Source: Elizabethkingia occulta
Lineage (GTDB): Bacteria; Bacteroidota; Bacteroidia; Flavobacteriales; Weeksellaceae
Direction: 5' to 3'
NCBI RefSeq assembly: GCF_002023715.1
Contig: NZ_MAHX01000013.1
Location: forward strand, 372,001-436,000
DNA length: 64,000 bases
A program made the translations under genes and the position numbers. The notes below the pieces were generated by a model. That model had not been told where the DNA came from, ran no database searches, and worked only from the letters and a program-made list of their open reading frames with translations. Positions within the stretch are counted from its first letter, which is position 1; each line of letters opens with the position of its first letter. Shown here in pieces: positions 9,518-18,865 of this stretch.

Positions 9518-11701
9518 TTAGTTCGCTTTTAAAGTCAATGTTTTTCCTTTCGGAACTTCATAAACATAGACAGAATTATTTTGTTGGATGAGATTGCCAG
9601 ATCCTGATGTAGTAAACAACCCTTCAAAATTTGGTTTTATTTTTATTTGACCACCTTTTTCACTGTATATACTTACTTCGGTATTTTTACCATTCTTTCT
9701 TATAGCAGAAATTAGAAATGCACCGCTGGTTCTAAGATTTTTAAAGGATATATCTTTCCAATCTTCCGGTACTGCAGGAAATACGCGGGTAATTCCATTC
9801 CAATATTGTAGATAAAGCTCCTGGATACTCTGCATTCCCGCAAGAGGTGTTTCTATTACAGGACCGCTTTCTGCATATAATGTATTAGGTTTTACAAACT
9901 TTTGGATAAATGTTTTCATAATATCCCGGGATTCATTTCCACGTCCCATCATGGCTTTCATAGAGGCATGTCCTGTCAACGAATATCCTTGTAATGCTTC
10001 TGGCTTGCTTTGCCATGTATTAATGGATTTTTCAATGATATTATGATTTTCTGTCTGATCCCAGTTGATTTCGTAAAAAGGATATATCATCAATAAATGT
10101 GAATAATGACGATGAGATTCGGTATAAGGTACATCCTGAGCGATCATATAACCGCCTTCATTTACCGGGAAAGGAATAAGGTTTTGTAATATGTCCTGCC
10201 ACTGTGGGTGAAGCTTATCTTTTTTCCCTTTTTTATCATCCATTTCGATAAGAGTCTTTAATCCCCACCGAAGTATAGAAAGATCATAATTAGTATTGAA
10301 GGCATATCCTCTAGAATATTCAGGAGAGTAAGTCCTGGCTTCCAGTTGGTATTTTCCATTTTTATTTTTTCCAAGAAGATGAAGGTAATAGTTAATGCTC
10401 TTTTTCAGCAAATCATATACTTTATTTCCCAATGCTTCATCTCGGGTAAAATCATAATGTTGATAATAATAGTATAAAAGCCACGTAAGATTTCCTGTCT
10501 CTGCTTCGGAATTGGTAATGGATTCATTACTGCCTTTTATGACGTTGACAGGAGCATACATATCAGGACCTCCGCTTCTCCCCAATGCTATAGAATTATA
10601 TTGGTATTCTTTAGGAACATTTTTTATCAGGCTATTGTAATTCCGGTCTATTGCTTTGACCAAAGATTCTGCTAATTCCAGATGGTTGGCCATATAAAGA
10701 GAGGAATATGTCAGCTGCATATTGAGGTTATACCAATACCCCGGCCACGGTGTTTTATCGGTCCACGGACCTTGTAGATCTATTACCGGTTTATTTGCTC
10801 TGGTTGCTGATGCCAGTTTATAGAGCTGATAGTTGTAAAAATCCTGTAGCTCCTGATCTGGAATATTGAAAGATGACTTCGTATAATATTGATGCCACCA
10901 GGTCTGATGATTTTTTAATTTAGAAGAAAGTTTGTCCCATTTAAAGGTGGCTAATCTCTTTTCAGCATTTCTTCCTGCTTCATTATTATTGAGCTGATAA
11001 TCGGTAGCAATCAAGATATACTTTAGATTATTCAATCTCCTTTCTGTATAAGCTACACTGTAGCCACCGCCGGCTAGCATAGGCTGGTAACTGGTAATTA
11101 TACTATTGTGATTGGTTATCTTTGCTGTTGGATTAGGTAAGTAATTTTCAGGTTGTTTTGCGTAGGAGAAATTCTTTCTCGGGCTTTCAGATTTTTCAGG
11201 AACCCAGATAATTTCATATTTATTTTTATAATTCTGGTCGTCAACCTGCAATAAGATATAATCCTCTTCAGAAAAAGTAATAGCATTGATACGGATAATC
11301 CCTGAATTGGTTTTTATTTCTGCAGAGCTTTCAGCATTGTATAAATCGATATTGCCTACCGCATCAGTAATATTGTCCGAAAGTTTTACTTCAAAATATC
11401 CTAACGGAATACGGGGTCTTTCAAACAGATTTTCTTCACCATTGCGGTGGTCATATACATCCGTTCTTCCAATATTAATTTTGCATGAGGAAGAATCTTT
11501 CAGATAAGTCATTGTTCCCAACAGACCATTTCCGGTAAATACTCCCTGATAAATGGTCTTGCCTAAAGGAATAGTTTTATGGGCACTGGTATTCCGGATA
11601 CTTTGAATAAATAGCTCCTGTGGAGAATTGTTATTTGTGGTCTGACTGTTATAGGTTGTAATGAAGCATAAAAATAAGATGAGTTTTAGACATTTGATCA
11701 T
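9518..11701 (-). CDS. Secreted glycoside hydrolase, GH95-like (alpha-L-fucosidase/galactosidase type)
   Basis: 727 residues with a signal peptide (about 1-20, ending YNSQ). The N-terminal beta domain includes GNGLLGTMTY (from about 57), typical of GH95 and related (alpha/alpha)6 barrels. The middle is rich in helices, and the C-terminal part (FPAVPEDWKDISFKNLRTSGAFLISA) matches the usual C-terminal domain of GH95-type enzymes. Family members remove terminal fucose or galactose from glycans. No fucose-utilisation genes or SusCD pair are adjacent, so the substrate is uncertain. It is 24 nt upstream of the clpS terminator and downstream of the TamL-like gene on the same strand. Confidence 0.7.
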   Translation of the reverse strand: MIKCLKLILFLCFITTYNSQTTNNNSPQELFIQSIRNTSAHKTIPLGKTIYQGVFTGNGLLGTMTYLKDSSSCKINIGRTDVYDHRNGEENLFERPRIPLGYFEVKLSDNITDAVGNIDLYNAESSAEIKTNSGIIRINAITFSEEDYILLQVDDQNYKNKYEIIWVPEKSESPRKNFSYAKQPENYLPNPTAKITNHNSIITSYQPMLAGGGYSVAYTERRLNNLKYILIATDYQLNNNEAGRNAEKRLATFKWDKLSSKLKNHQTWWHQYYTKSSFNIPDQELQDFYNYQLYKLASATRANKPVIDLQGPWTDKTPWPGYWYNLNMQLTYSSLYMANHLELAESLVKAIDRNYNSLIKNVPKEYQYNSIALGRSGGPDMYAPVNVIKGSNESITNSEAETGNLTWLLYYYYQHYDFTRDEALGNKVYDLLKKSINYYLHLLGKNKNGKYQLEARTYSPEYSRGYAFNTNYDLSILRWGLKTLIEMDDKKGKKDKLHPQWQDILQNLIPFPVNEGGYMIAQDVPYTESHRHYSHLLMIYPFYEINWDQTENHNIIEKSINTWQSKPEALQGYSLTGHASMKAMMGRGNESRDIMKTFIQKFVKPNTLYAESGPVIETPLAGMQSIQELYLQYWNGITRVFPAVPEDWKDISFKNLRTSGAFLISAIRKNGKNTEVSIYSEKGGQIKIKPNFEGLFTTSGSGNLIQQNNSVYVYEVPKGKTLTLKAN

Positions 11702-11725
11702 GGTTATATAGTTATGGTAGTTTTT

Positions 11726-14323
11726 CTAGAACGGATAACCAAATGCAAAGTTAAAGGTTGGTTGTAGCGGTTTTATCCTTTTGAAATTCCAACGATCTCC
11801 TTCGGGCATATTGGGATCAAATATTTTATAAGCAAGATCCAGCCTCAGGGTAACATAAGCAATATTAAATCTGAATCCGAATCCGGATCCAATACCCAAT
11901 TGCTTATAAAACTTATTGAACTTGAATTCATCCCCAATTCCTGTATTCTTCAAACTCCAGATATTTCCGGCATCGGTAAATAGTGCACCTTCTACAATTT
12001 TGGAAATAGGAAAACGATATTCGATATTTGTGGTTAGTTTTACATTATCCAGCATATAAGAACGTACATTCTGGTCAACCTGAATATCTGCAGGACCTAG
12101 TCCTCCAAATGCAAGCCAAGCTCTGATATCACTGGATCCTCCATTGAAATAAGATCTCATATAAGGCATAACATGAGAGTTTCCATATGGAATGCCAACT
12201 CCGATGAATTGTCTGAAAACTAATGTCCTTCTGCTATTAGAGAAACTAAAATATTTTCGGGCATCTATATCAAACTTCATGAACTGTGCATAAGGTACTC
12301 CAAATAGTCCTTTTTCTGAATTTTCACCTGCTATACCAGTAGTAAAGCTTTTGAAACTCTTATCTATAAGACTTAAGAAATTACCTGCTGTTTCAAATTT
12401 GAAACTAAAATAAGACGGATTAGGATATGCCTTGTTACCAATCTCATTATAGGTGAAATTATAGATCATGGAATTGATCACTACATCCTGAGTCTGTCGC
12501 TCTTTGTTAAGCAATGATTGCTGAAAGTTTGTGAAAATAGGATCGTTTTTAGCATCAATAGAATTCTGATAAGCGACATCACTCATAATAATTTTACTTA
12601 CCTCATCCGTTGTTATTCTTCCGGTAGAATATTGCTCAGCAAGTGCCAGATTTTGCGCAAAGTATTTTCCGAACATTAAAGATCTATAGACATCATCCCT
12701 CGGGAACAGTTCGTAATATTTATCTTTATTACGGGTAAAGTTAAACTGGGTGTTGAAAAGTGTTAAACGATGTGTAATAATATCATTAACTGCAGCATTG
12801 TAGTTAAGCCCCATATTAAAGCTTATTCTGCCCAGACCAATATTGTTTTGTATAGAGGATCCTACAACAATAGATGAAGTCGGAGTGTATCTCTTGGGAA
12901 TAAATTTGTAGTATTTAAACGGAACCAATAACCTTGGAACATTCAGAGCAACCTGTGCAGAAAGTTCGTAAGCATTAAAATAGGTGTTTGGGTTTGTAGC
13001 ATTGTTGGTGGTTCCTATAATTCCTGAAAAACTTGTACTAAGGTTTTCTGCTCCGCCAAATATATTACGTGTAGTAAGTTCTACACTCGGAGAGAAACCT
13101 AAGTTAAGAATCTGAGAATAGTGAACATCCGTTGCAATTTTAAACTCATATTTTGGTAGCGGTGTTAGGTAGATATCGGTTTTTAATAAACTATCCTGTT
13201 CCTGTACAATCTCGAACCTGTTGATGTTGAAGTTATTCATCCCCACAAGATTCCTTTTTGTAAGGTCTATCTCCCTCTGGTTATATTTATCTCCTTCCCT
13301 TAGGACAACAGCAGTCCACAAGGCTCTGTTTTTATATTTTTTATCAGGATTGTAGAAATTTATCTTTCTCAGCGTTTCGTAATTTTCAGGTTTCAGCTCA
13401 CCTTTATTTACCTGATCATCGGAGATATAAACATTAACATCTGAAAATTTGCTGATTACGTAAGGATTTTTTTGTTTTCCATCCTGTGCACTGTCTCTTT
13501 TGAATTCCAGAGTAAGAGGGACTTCTTTTCTGCTTTTCAGTGAATCCGCCGTAAAGAAGATCTCTTCATTAGAACCATTAAAATTATAATAGCCATTACT
13601 CCGCATAATATCGTTAATACGGGCAACTTCTTTTTCCAGATCTTCCTGATCCAGTACCTTGCCTGTTTTTATAAAACTCTTGGAATAATTTTGTTCATAA
13701 AGCAAACGTATAGGCTCTTCCGGAATATTATAATAGTAATCCTTAATCAGAGTAGGATCTTTATGTTCTATCTGATAGAGTGCAGATGCTTTTTTTCCTG
13801 TAGAATCTATTTTGTTAGTTCCGGTTACTTTAGCATCCCAATAGCCTTTATATACAAAGAATTTTCTGATTTTATCAGCACTTTTTTCTGTCGCAGCCTC
13901 ATTTAATATAACAGGTTGCTGTCCTACATTATGCAGGAACCTATCCCAGAAAAGATTTTTACCAACAAGATTAGGGCGATTGTATTTTAAGGCAATAGAG
14001 TCCCTCAGTTTTTGTGTCCTCATTTGGCTAGGGTAGGTCATATACTCATTGAGTATAGTGTCCAGCTTCGGGTTAGCCATATTGTAAGCCCATAAACCAA
14101 TAGGAGCGACAAAAAGAAATTTTTTATTAGGTTTCTGATTGACAAAATCCGGAACCTTATCCTCGAATAATTTTCCGTCTTTGTACTGAAATTTATTAGA
14201 GGTCAGTAAATAGGAGTCTTCAGGTACTTTTCGGGTAGAACATGCGTTGAGCAAAAAAAATGCAATTGCAGGTGCCGAAAATAAGTAATATTTTTGAAAA
14301 TATTTTGAAGAATGCTTACCCAT
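11726..14323 (-). CDS. BamA/TamA-family outer-membrane lipoprotein (TamL-like)
   Basis: 865 residues. N-terminal signal with lipobox LLNAC (lipidated Cys28), POTRA-like region (about 100-400), then a C-terminal beta-barrel of the surface antigen D15 type ending in an aromatic residue (FAFGYPF). A lipidated BamA/TamA homologue is the TamL form known from Bacteroidota, thought to work with TamB in outer-membrane biogenesis. No tamB is seen in the window. Its ATG overlaps the divergent RNA methyltransferase start by 12 nt. The GH95-like gene follows with a 24-nt gap, so the two may be co-transcribed. Confidence 0.85.
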   Translation of the reverse strand: MGKHSSKYFQKYYLFSAPAIAFFLLNACSTRKVPEDSYLLTSNKFQYKDGKLFEDKVPDFVNQKPNKKFLFVAPIGLWAYNMANPKLDTILNEYMTYPSQMRTQKLRDSIALKYNRPNLVGKNLFWDRFLHNVGQQPVILNEAATEKSADKIRKFFVYKGYWDAKVTGTNKIDSTGKKASALYQIEHKDPTLIKDYYYNIPEEPIRLLYEQNYSKSFIKTGKVLDQEDLEKEVARINDIMRSNGYYNFNGSNEEIFFTADSLKSRKEVPLTLEFKRDSAQDGKQKNPYVISKFSDVNVYISDDQVNKGELKPENYETLRKINFYNPDKKYKNRALWTAVVLREGDKYNQREIDLTKRNLVGMNNFNINRFEIVQEQDSLLKTDIYLTPLPKYEFKIATDVHYSQILNLGFSPSVELTTRNIFGGAENLSTSFSGIIGTTNNATNPNTYFNAYELSAQVALNVPRLLVPFKYYKFIPKRYTPTSSIVVGSSIQNNIGLGRISFNMGLNYNAAVNDIITHRLTLFNTQFNFTRNKDKYYELFPRDDVYRSLMFGKYFAQNLALAEQYSTGRITTDEVSKIIMSDVAYQNSIDAKNDPIFTNFQQSLLNKERQTQDVVINSMIYNFTYNEIGNKAYPNPSYFSFKFETAGNFLSLIDKSFKSFTTGIAGENSEKGLFGVPYAQFMKFDIDARKYFSFSNSRRTLVFRQFIGVGIPYGNSHVMPYMRSYFNGGSSDIRAWLAFGGLGPADIQVDQNVRSYMLDNVKLTTNIEYRFPISKIVEGALFTDAGNIWSLKNTGIGDEFKFNKFYKQLGIGSGFGFRFNIAYVTLRLDLAYKIFDPNMPEGDRWNFKRIKPLQPTFNFAFGYPF

Positions 14324-15040
14324 AATACCATTAAAACTTTACAATCTCTAGATAAAAAGAAATTCAGACAAAAATACAATTTGTTTTTAGTTGAAGGTAA
14401 TAAAATCATTAGAGAATTACCAAATTCAGCATTCAAAATTCAGACCGTTTACTCCGTAAATCCCAATGAATTAGCTTTTAAAGATGTAGAGGTTTATCAA
14501 ATTACTGAACCTGAGTTAAAAAAAATAAGTTTCCTTCAACATCCGAAAGACTCTGTAGCAGTGTGTATTCCTGTAGAACAAAAACTAAATAAGGAAAAGA
14601 AAATACGCCTGGTTTTAGATGGTATTCAGGATCCCGGAAATATGGGAACTATTATTCGTCTTGCTGACTGGTTCGGGATTGAAGAGATTGTGTGCAGCGA
14701 TGATACGGTAGATTTTTATAATCCGAAAGTAATACAAGCCTCCATGGGATCGTTTACCCGAGTAAATATTGTATATACAACTCTTTCAGAGTTTTTACAA
14801 GATAAAAGTATACCTAATTATATTACTGATATGGATGGAGAAAATGTTTTCCAATCAGATTTTCCGGAAGCATTTAATCTTATTTTAGGAAATGAAGGAA
14901 ACGGAATCCGTCCTGTAACAGAAGAACTCGCTGATAAAAAGATTAGCATTCCGCGTTTTGGCAGCAAACAGAATACTGAAAGTTTAAATGTAGCAATGGC
15001 TACAGGGATTATATTGGGTCAGATTTTTGGAGCAAAGTAA
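14312..15040 (+). CDS. TrmH/SpoU-family RNA 2'-O-methyltransferase
   Basis: 242 residues. N-terminal substrate-binding part (KFRQKYNLFLVEGNKIIREL) and a SPOUT knot domain with the three expected motifs: VLDGIQDPGNMGTIIRLADWF, LILGNEGNGI and ISIPRFGSKQNTESLNVAMATGI. These bind S-adenosylmethionine and make the dimer interface. The target nucleotide cannot be told from sequence. The ATG lies within the first codons of the divergent TamL-like gene, so the two promoters must sit inside each other's coding regions. The conserved start region supports this ATG. Confidence 0.92.
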   Translation: MLTHNTIKTLQSLDKKKFRQKYNLFLVEGNKIIRELPNSAFKIQTVYSVNPNELAFKDVEVYQITEPELKKISFLQHPKDSVAVCIPVEQKLNKEKKIRLVLDGIQDPGNMGTIIRLADWFGIEEIVCSDDTVDFYNPKVIQASMGSFTRVNIVYTTLSEFLQDKSIPNYITDMDGENVFQSDFPEAFNLILGNEGNGIRPVTEELADKKISIPRFGSKQNTESLNVAMATGIILGQIFGAK

Positions 15041-15092
15041 GGTGAATTCAACAAAAGTTCATTCAAATATTGGTCAACATATTTAAAATAGG

Positions 15093-15110
15093 CCCCCCCC
15101 CAAAAAAAAA
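15093..15110. repeat. Homopolymer pair: nine C followed by nine A
   Basis: Uninterrupted C9 (15093-15101) then A9 (15102-15110), in the noncoding gap between convergent genes. G/C homopolymers of this length are rare in this AT-rich window and are prone to slippage. Confidence 0.9.
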
Positions 15111-15176
15111 CATATACATTGTATTGTTTTTTCTTTTCAGTTAGTTTATGCCAAGTTCACGTTAAAATAGAAGACC

Positions 15177-15623
15177 CTAAATCAGAGAATCCTTACTGCC
15201 TTCTTGCTGCTGAGCTTCTTTTTCCTGCCAGTCCTCTATTAAAGAAGTTACTTTTCTCAATAAAATAGGAGCTCCATAGATAATAGCAAGTCCCAGAACT
15301 TTCTTCTTCCAACTGCTGTGGTAAAGGTTTTTCTTTGCAAAATTAGTAACCAAAGCAACTGTTCCAAGACGTATTGCATTGTCAACCATCGAATCTTTAA
15401 TCGATTCGGCGTTTAGCTTGATACCTGTTTTTTGAGTGGTTTCTCCTTTAGAGTTTATGATAGGTTTTTCAATAAGAAATTTATCGGTAATACCACCAGT
15501 AATTACACTAAGTGATTCTTTTACATTATTAAAGCGGAGAAGATTTTCCATGTCTTTTATCTCTCCCCTCATAATTGCTTTTTTCTTTGCTAATTCATCA
15601 AGACTGTTATACTTAGCTCCCAT
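15177..15623 (-). CDS. Small envelope-associated protein of unknown function
   Basis: 148 residues. It starts 3 nt after the holin-like gene's stop, so it is almost certainly co-transcribed. It has a charged N-terminal half and one hydrophobic stretch near 110-122 (VLGLAIIYGAPILL). No domain is recognised with certainty. In flavobacteria this gene commonly follows a holin-superfamily and a YtxH gene, which points to a stress or envelope role by association only. Confidence 0.7.
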   Translation of the reverse strand: MGAKYNSLDELAKKKAIMRGEIKDMENLLRFNNVKESLSVITGGITDKFLIEKPIINSKGETTQKTGIKLNAESIKDSMVDNAIRLGTVALVTNFAKKNLYHSSWKKKVLGLAIIYGAPILLRKVTSLIEDWQEKEAQQQEGSKDSLI

Positions 15624-15626
15624 TTT

Positions 15627-15962
15627 TTAATCGTTAAAAGATTTTAAAATAAAATTGGCAACGGTTCTTTTTATATTGTTTCTGAAGATGACAATTAATA
15701 TAAGGCATAGCAGATAAAAACCAGAAACAGCAAAAAAGCCGTAAGAATAATTTCCCATCATTTTGCCCAGCCAGAAGGCCAGCCCAATGTTAAACAGAAC
15801 CACGAAGAAGATAAGAGCGATCAGAGCACATGTCAGAAAGGTTAGAAAGCCTGCCGAAATGACTGTTTTTTCACTTACTTCTAACTTTAAGAGGTCAATT
15901 TTTTTCTCTATATAGTCGAAAATAATGTCGAACATAAGGAAGTGTTTTGTGTAAATATACAA
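15627..15962 (-). CDS. Phage-holin-superfamily (Holin-X-like) small membrane protein
   Basis: 111 residues with two strong membrane helices (about 35-60 and 70-95) between a short amphipathic N-terminus (DYIEKKIDLLKLEVSEK) and a basic C-terminus. This fits the PF07332 holin-X superfamily layout, found as chromosomal envelope proteins in Bacteroidota. It is not evidence of a prophage. It is the middle gene of a three-gene set with YtxH upstream and a 148-residue protein downstream. Alternative start: a Met eight codons downstream (MFDIIFDYIE) is also plausible. Confidence 0.75.
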   Translation of the reverse strand: MYIYTKHFLMFDIIFDYIEKKIDLLKLEVSEKTVISAGFLTFLTCALIALIFFVVLFNIGLAFWLGKMMGNYSYGFFAVSGFYLLCLILIVIFRNNIKRTVANFILKSFND

Positions 15963-15974
15963 AAAGATAATAAA

Positions 15975-15998
15975 AAAGGGACTTGAAAAAGTCCCTTT
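15975..15998 (-). terminator. Terminator after the YtxH gene
   Basis: Perfect 10-bp stem (15975-15984 with 15989-15998), GAAA-type loop on the plus strand. On the minus strand a U-rich tract follows. It separates the YtxH gene from the holin-like pair, at least partly. Confidence 0.8.
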
Positions 15999-16015
15999 AT
16001 ATTTTAAAATTCAGG

Positions 16016-16360
16016 TTATTTCAGACCATCTAATTCAGTTTCAATGTCTTTTGCTACTTCTTTAGCTTTATCTGCAGCCTGAGTTTTGTATTTATCTAAA
16101 CCCTCTTTTACGCTTTCTGTTACTTTGTTATAAGTATCTTTAGCCTGAGAAGCGAAAGTATTGTACTGATCTTTTACTTTCTCAGATACATCTCCGTATT
16201 TATCTTTAGCCTGATCTTTCAGATCGTTTGCTTTAGATCTTATTTTTTTACGTGTTGCTTTTCCTTCTTCTGGTGCGTATAGCATGCCTAAAACAACTCC
16301 TGCTGCTGCACCTGCTAATAATCCTGCTAATATTCCTGCTGTGTTCTTTCCTTTTGCCAT
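16016..16360 (-). CDS. YtxH domain-containing general stress protein
   Basis: 114 residues. A Gly/Ala-rich hydrophobic N-terminus (GILAGLLAGAAAGVVLGMLYAPEEG, positions about 8-32) leads into a long Lys/Asp-rich amphipathic helix with repeated DKYGDVSEKVKDQY-like heptads. This is the YtxH (PF12732) pattern of a membrane-anchored LEA-like helical protein linked to stress. The LYAPEEGKATRKKI junction is typical. A candidate promoter lies 55-85 nt upstream. Confidence 0.88.
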   Translation of the reverse strand: MAKGKNTAGILAGLLAGAAAGVVLGMLYAPEEGKATRKKIRSKANDLKDQAKDKYGDVSEKVKDQYNTFASQAKDTYNKVTESVKEGLDKYKTQAADKAKEVAKDIETELDGLK

Positions 16361-16414
16361 TTTAAATAATTTTTAGAGTTAGTATTTTGTTGTATGGTTG
16401 AAAAATTAATTTGA

Positions 16415-16444
16415 TAAAGATATTTAAACAATTAATATACCAAA
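16415..16444 (-). promoter_or_regulatory. Candidate promoter for the YtxH gene
   Basis: On the minus strand, TTTG (16441-16444) is separated by 18 nt from TATCTTTA (16415-16422), seven of eight matches to TAnnTTTG. The spacing equals that of the atpB and pyrH promoters in this window. Confidence 0.45.
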
Positions 16445-16523
16445 GAAAGTATTGGGATCTTAAATTTTGTTAAATGTTATTAATAAGTCAAATAAATAAT
16501 CTTTCTGTTTAAAGGTAAGAAAT

Positions 16524-17192
16524 TTATCGGATATAAGATAATATTAAAGCAATAGTTTCTTCTTTGTTCAAATAGGTGTTATCTATAAGAATAGCATCGT
16601 CAGCCTGCTTCAATGGTGAAGTTTCGCGTTCACTGTCAATTTTGTCACGCATCAGCAAATTAGCTTTTACTTCTTCCAGGTGGGCTTCTGTCCCACCTGC
16701 CAATAATTCCTTATATCTGCGCATGGCACGTTCGTCTGGACTTGCTGTCATAAAAAATTTGTAATCAGCATCAGGCAATACCACAGTACCAATATCTCTT
16801 CCATCCATTACAATTCCGCCATTTTCGGCCATTTGTCTTTGCATCGACAACAAGAAAGCTCTTATTTCAGGCTGTTTTGCAACCTCACTTACATAATCGG
16901 ATACTTTCGGATCTCTTATTTCAGCGTCAATATTCTTGTTGTTTAAGAATAACTGAAGATTTCCGTCGATATTTCTGAACTCTAAGCTGATATCATTAAG
17001 ATGACTGATAAGTAAAGGAATATTAATGTTGTTGTTTTCCAGATAATGCTGAATAGCGAATACTGTAATACCACGATAAAGAGCGCCGGTATCCATGTGG
17101 ATAATTCCTAATTCTCTGGCGATAATTTTGGAAATTGAACTTTTTCCGGTGGATGAAAATCCGTCTATGGCAATTACAGGTTTCTTCGTCAT
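16524..17192 (-). CDS. cmk: Cytidylate kinase (CMP/dCMP kinase)
   Basis: 222 residues, the normal length. P-loop-like GFSSTGKSS near residues 11-19, GALYRGIT for CMP binding, MDGRDIGTVVLPDA, and R-rich LID residues (DERAMRRYKEL). It phosphorylates CMP and dCMP to the diphosphates in pyrimidine salvage. It is divergent from pyrH, another pyrimidine-nucleotide kinase, across a 255-nt region that carries one promoter for each. Confidence 0.95.
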   Translation of the reverse strand: MTKKPVIAIDGFSSTGKSSISKIIARELGIIHMDTGALYRGITVFAIQHYLENNNINIPLLISHLNDISLEFRNIDGNLQLFLNNKNIDAEIRDPKVSDYVSEVAKQPEIRAFLLSMQRQMAENGGIVMDGRDIGTVVLPDADYKFFMTASPDERAMRRYKELLAGGTEAHLEEVKANLLMRDKIDSERETSPLKQADDAILIDNTYLNKEETIALILSYIR

Positions 17193-17254
17193 AAGTTTGT
17201 GTAAATATTAATAAAAGAACTTTAAAAGTTCTCAGACAATCCTTTTCTCTGGTA

Positions 17255-17284
17255 CAAAAATAAATTATTTTGAAGCTTCTTCAA
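17255..17284 (-). promoter_or_regulatory. Promoter for cmk
   Basis: On the minus strand TTG (17282-17284) and TATTTTTG (17255-17262) are 19 nt apart. The -7 box is about 60 nt before the cmk ATG. Confidence 0.5.
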
Positions 17285-17301
17285 ATAAATAATTTTACCT
17301 G

Positions 17302-17330
17302 TTGCATTTCGTGAGATTTCATTAAATTTG
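17302..17330 (+). promoter_or_regulatory. Promoter for pyrH
   Basis: TTG (17302-17304), 18 nt, then TAAATTTG (17323-17330), an exact fit to the Bacteroidota consensus. This predicts a leader of about 110 nt before pyrH, in which no clear terminator or riboswitch fold was seen. Confidence 0.55.
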
Positions 17331-17447
17331 CTACCGAAAAAATAAAAATGAAATTTCTGTGTTTTTATTTATAGTAATGATCCGCACAGGGGTTACATTT
17401 TAATGAAATACAGGCTGCTAAAGAGCAGTAAAATAAAATCTTAACGA

Positions 17448-18152
17448 ATGAAATATAAAAGAATTCTCCTAAAACTAAGCGGCGAAGCCCTTATGGGAAA
17501 TCAGGAATATGGTATCGATAGCCAGAGACTGAAAGATTACGCAACGGAAATTAAGAAAGTAGTAGATTTAGGTTGCGAGGTTGCAATTGTAATAGGAGGA
17601 GGAAATATTTTCAGAGGTGTATCTGGTGCGGCAGCAGGAATGGACAGAGTACAAGGTGACTATATGGGAATGCTGGCAACTGTTATCAACGGAATGGCGT
17701 TACAGGGAGCTTTGGAAGACCAGGGGATTAAAACACGTCTTCAGTCTGCTATTGAGATGGATAAGGTTGCAGAACCATTCATCAAAAGAAGAGCAGTAAG
17801 ACACCTTGAAAAAGGAAGAGTTGTAATCTTCGGTGCCGGAACTGGTAACCCTTACTTTACAACTGATACAGCTGCAACATTGCGTGCTATCGAAATCAAT
17901 GCAGATGTTATTCTTAAAGGTACACGTGTAGATGGTATCTACGATAAGGATCCTGAGAAAAATGAAAACGCTGTTAAATTTGAAAACCTTAGCTTCGAAG
18001 AAGTTTTTGCAAAAAATCTTAAAGTAATGGATATGACAGCATTTACTTTAAGCCATGAAAATAAATTGCCTATCATTGTATTCGATATGAATAAAGAAGG
18101 TAACCTTACACGTTTGGTAGAAGGTGAAAATGTAGGAACACTAGTAAACTAA
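17448..18152 (+). CDS. pyrH: UMP kinase
   Basis: 234 residues. Amino-acid kinase fold with [14 protein letters not shown] at the N-terminus, [10 protein letters not shown] (residues about 48-57), [13 protein letters not shown] and the uridylate-loop region [11 protein letters not shown]. It makes UDP from UMP in pyrimidine synthesis. The length and motifs are complete. It is followed 69 nt later by frr in the same direction, the common bacterial pyrH-frr pair. Confidence 0.96.
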   Translation: MKYKRILLKLSGEALMGNQEYGIDSQRLKDYATEIKKVVDLGCEVAIVIGGGNIFRGVSGAAAGMDRVQGDYMGMLATVINGMALQGALEDQGIKTRLQSAIEMDKVAEPFIKRRAVRHLEKGRVVIFGAGTGNPYFTTDTAATLRAIEINADVILKGTRVDGIYDKDPEKNENAVKFENLSFEEVFAKNLKVMDMTAFTLSHENKLPIIVFDMNKEGNLTRLVEGENVGTLVN

Positions 18153-18220
18153 ACAAATCGGATATTAAAATTATTAGCGGTTAGTGATTACCGTAAACTA
18201 TTAAACTAAATAATAATATT

Positions 18221-18775
18221 ATGGAAGAATTAGAACTCATCGTAGCATCGGTAAAGCAGGAAATGGATGCTGCAATCAAGCACTTGGACTATGCTTTTCA
18301 GAAAATCAGAGCGGGTAGAGCTTCTACTGCTATGGTACAGGATGTTATGGTAGAGTACTATGGTGCTCCGACTCCTCTTAATCAGGTTGCTAACGTTTCT
18401 GTTCCGGATGCAATGACTATTGCAATCCAGCCTTGGGACAGAACAGCAATTAATGCTATTGAAAAAGGAATCATTGTTTCCAACTTAGGTTTTGCACCTT
18501 CTAACAATGGTGAAATGATTATCCTGAATGTTCCGCCTTTAACAGAGGAAAGAAGAAAGGAACTTGCAAAGCAGGCTAAATCTGAAATGGAGTCTACAAA
18601 AGTTACTATCCGTAATGCACGTCAGGACGGAAATAAAGAACTAAAAAGACTTGAAGGTGTTTCTGAAGATATTATTAAGAGTACTGAAGCTGAAATTCAG
18701 GATCTTACTGATGCCTACATTAAAAAAGCTGAAGAGTTATTAAAAGTGAAAGAAGCTGAAATTATGAAAGTATAA
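18221..18775 (+). CDS. frr: Ribosome recycling factor
   Basis: 184 residues, all three-helix-bundle and hinge features of RRF: KIRAGRASTAMVQDVMVEYYG, ISVPDAMTI-like segment, and the C-terminal ARQDGNKELKRLEG region. With EF-G it splits post-termination ribosomes. It is last in the pyrH-frr unit, and a terminator follows. Confidence 0.97.
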   Translation: MEELELIVASVKQEMDAAIKHLDYAFQKIRAGRASTAMVQDVMVEYYGAPTPLNQVANVSVPDAMTIAIQPWDRTAINAIEKGIIVSNLGFAPSNNGEMIILNVPPLTEERRKELAKQAKSEMESTKVTIRNARQDGNKELKRLEGVSEDIIKSTEAEIQDLTDAYIKKAEELLKVKEAEIMKV

Positions 18776-18800
18776 TCATAATTGCTATTCTTATAAAATA

Positions 18801-18828
18801 AAACCTTCCATCCGGAAGGTTTTTTTAT
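18801..18828 (+). terminator. Terminator after frr
   Basis: Stem AAACCTTCC (18801-18809) with GGAAGGTTT (18814-18822), 4-nt loop, then a T run to about 18827. Confidence 0.9.
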
Positions 18829-18865
18829 TGCTTTTGATTTACTTATTTTGTTAAAAATTATAACC

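Noticed and set aside
15627-15962. Prophage lysis holin
   Set aside because: The gene sits with YtxH and a conserved small protein in a housekeeping region; no phage structural genes are adjacent.
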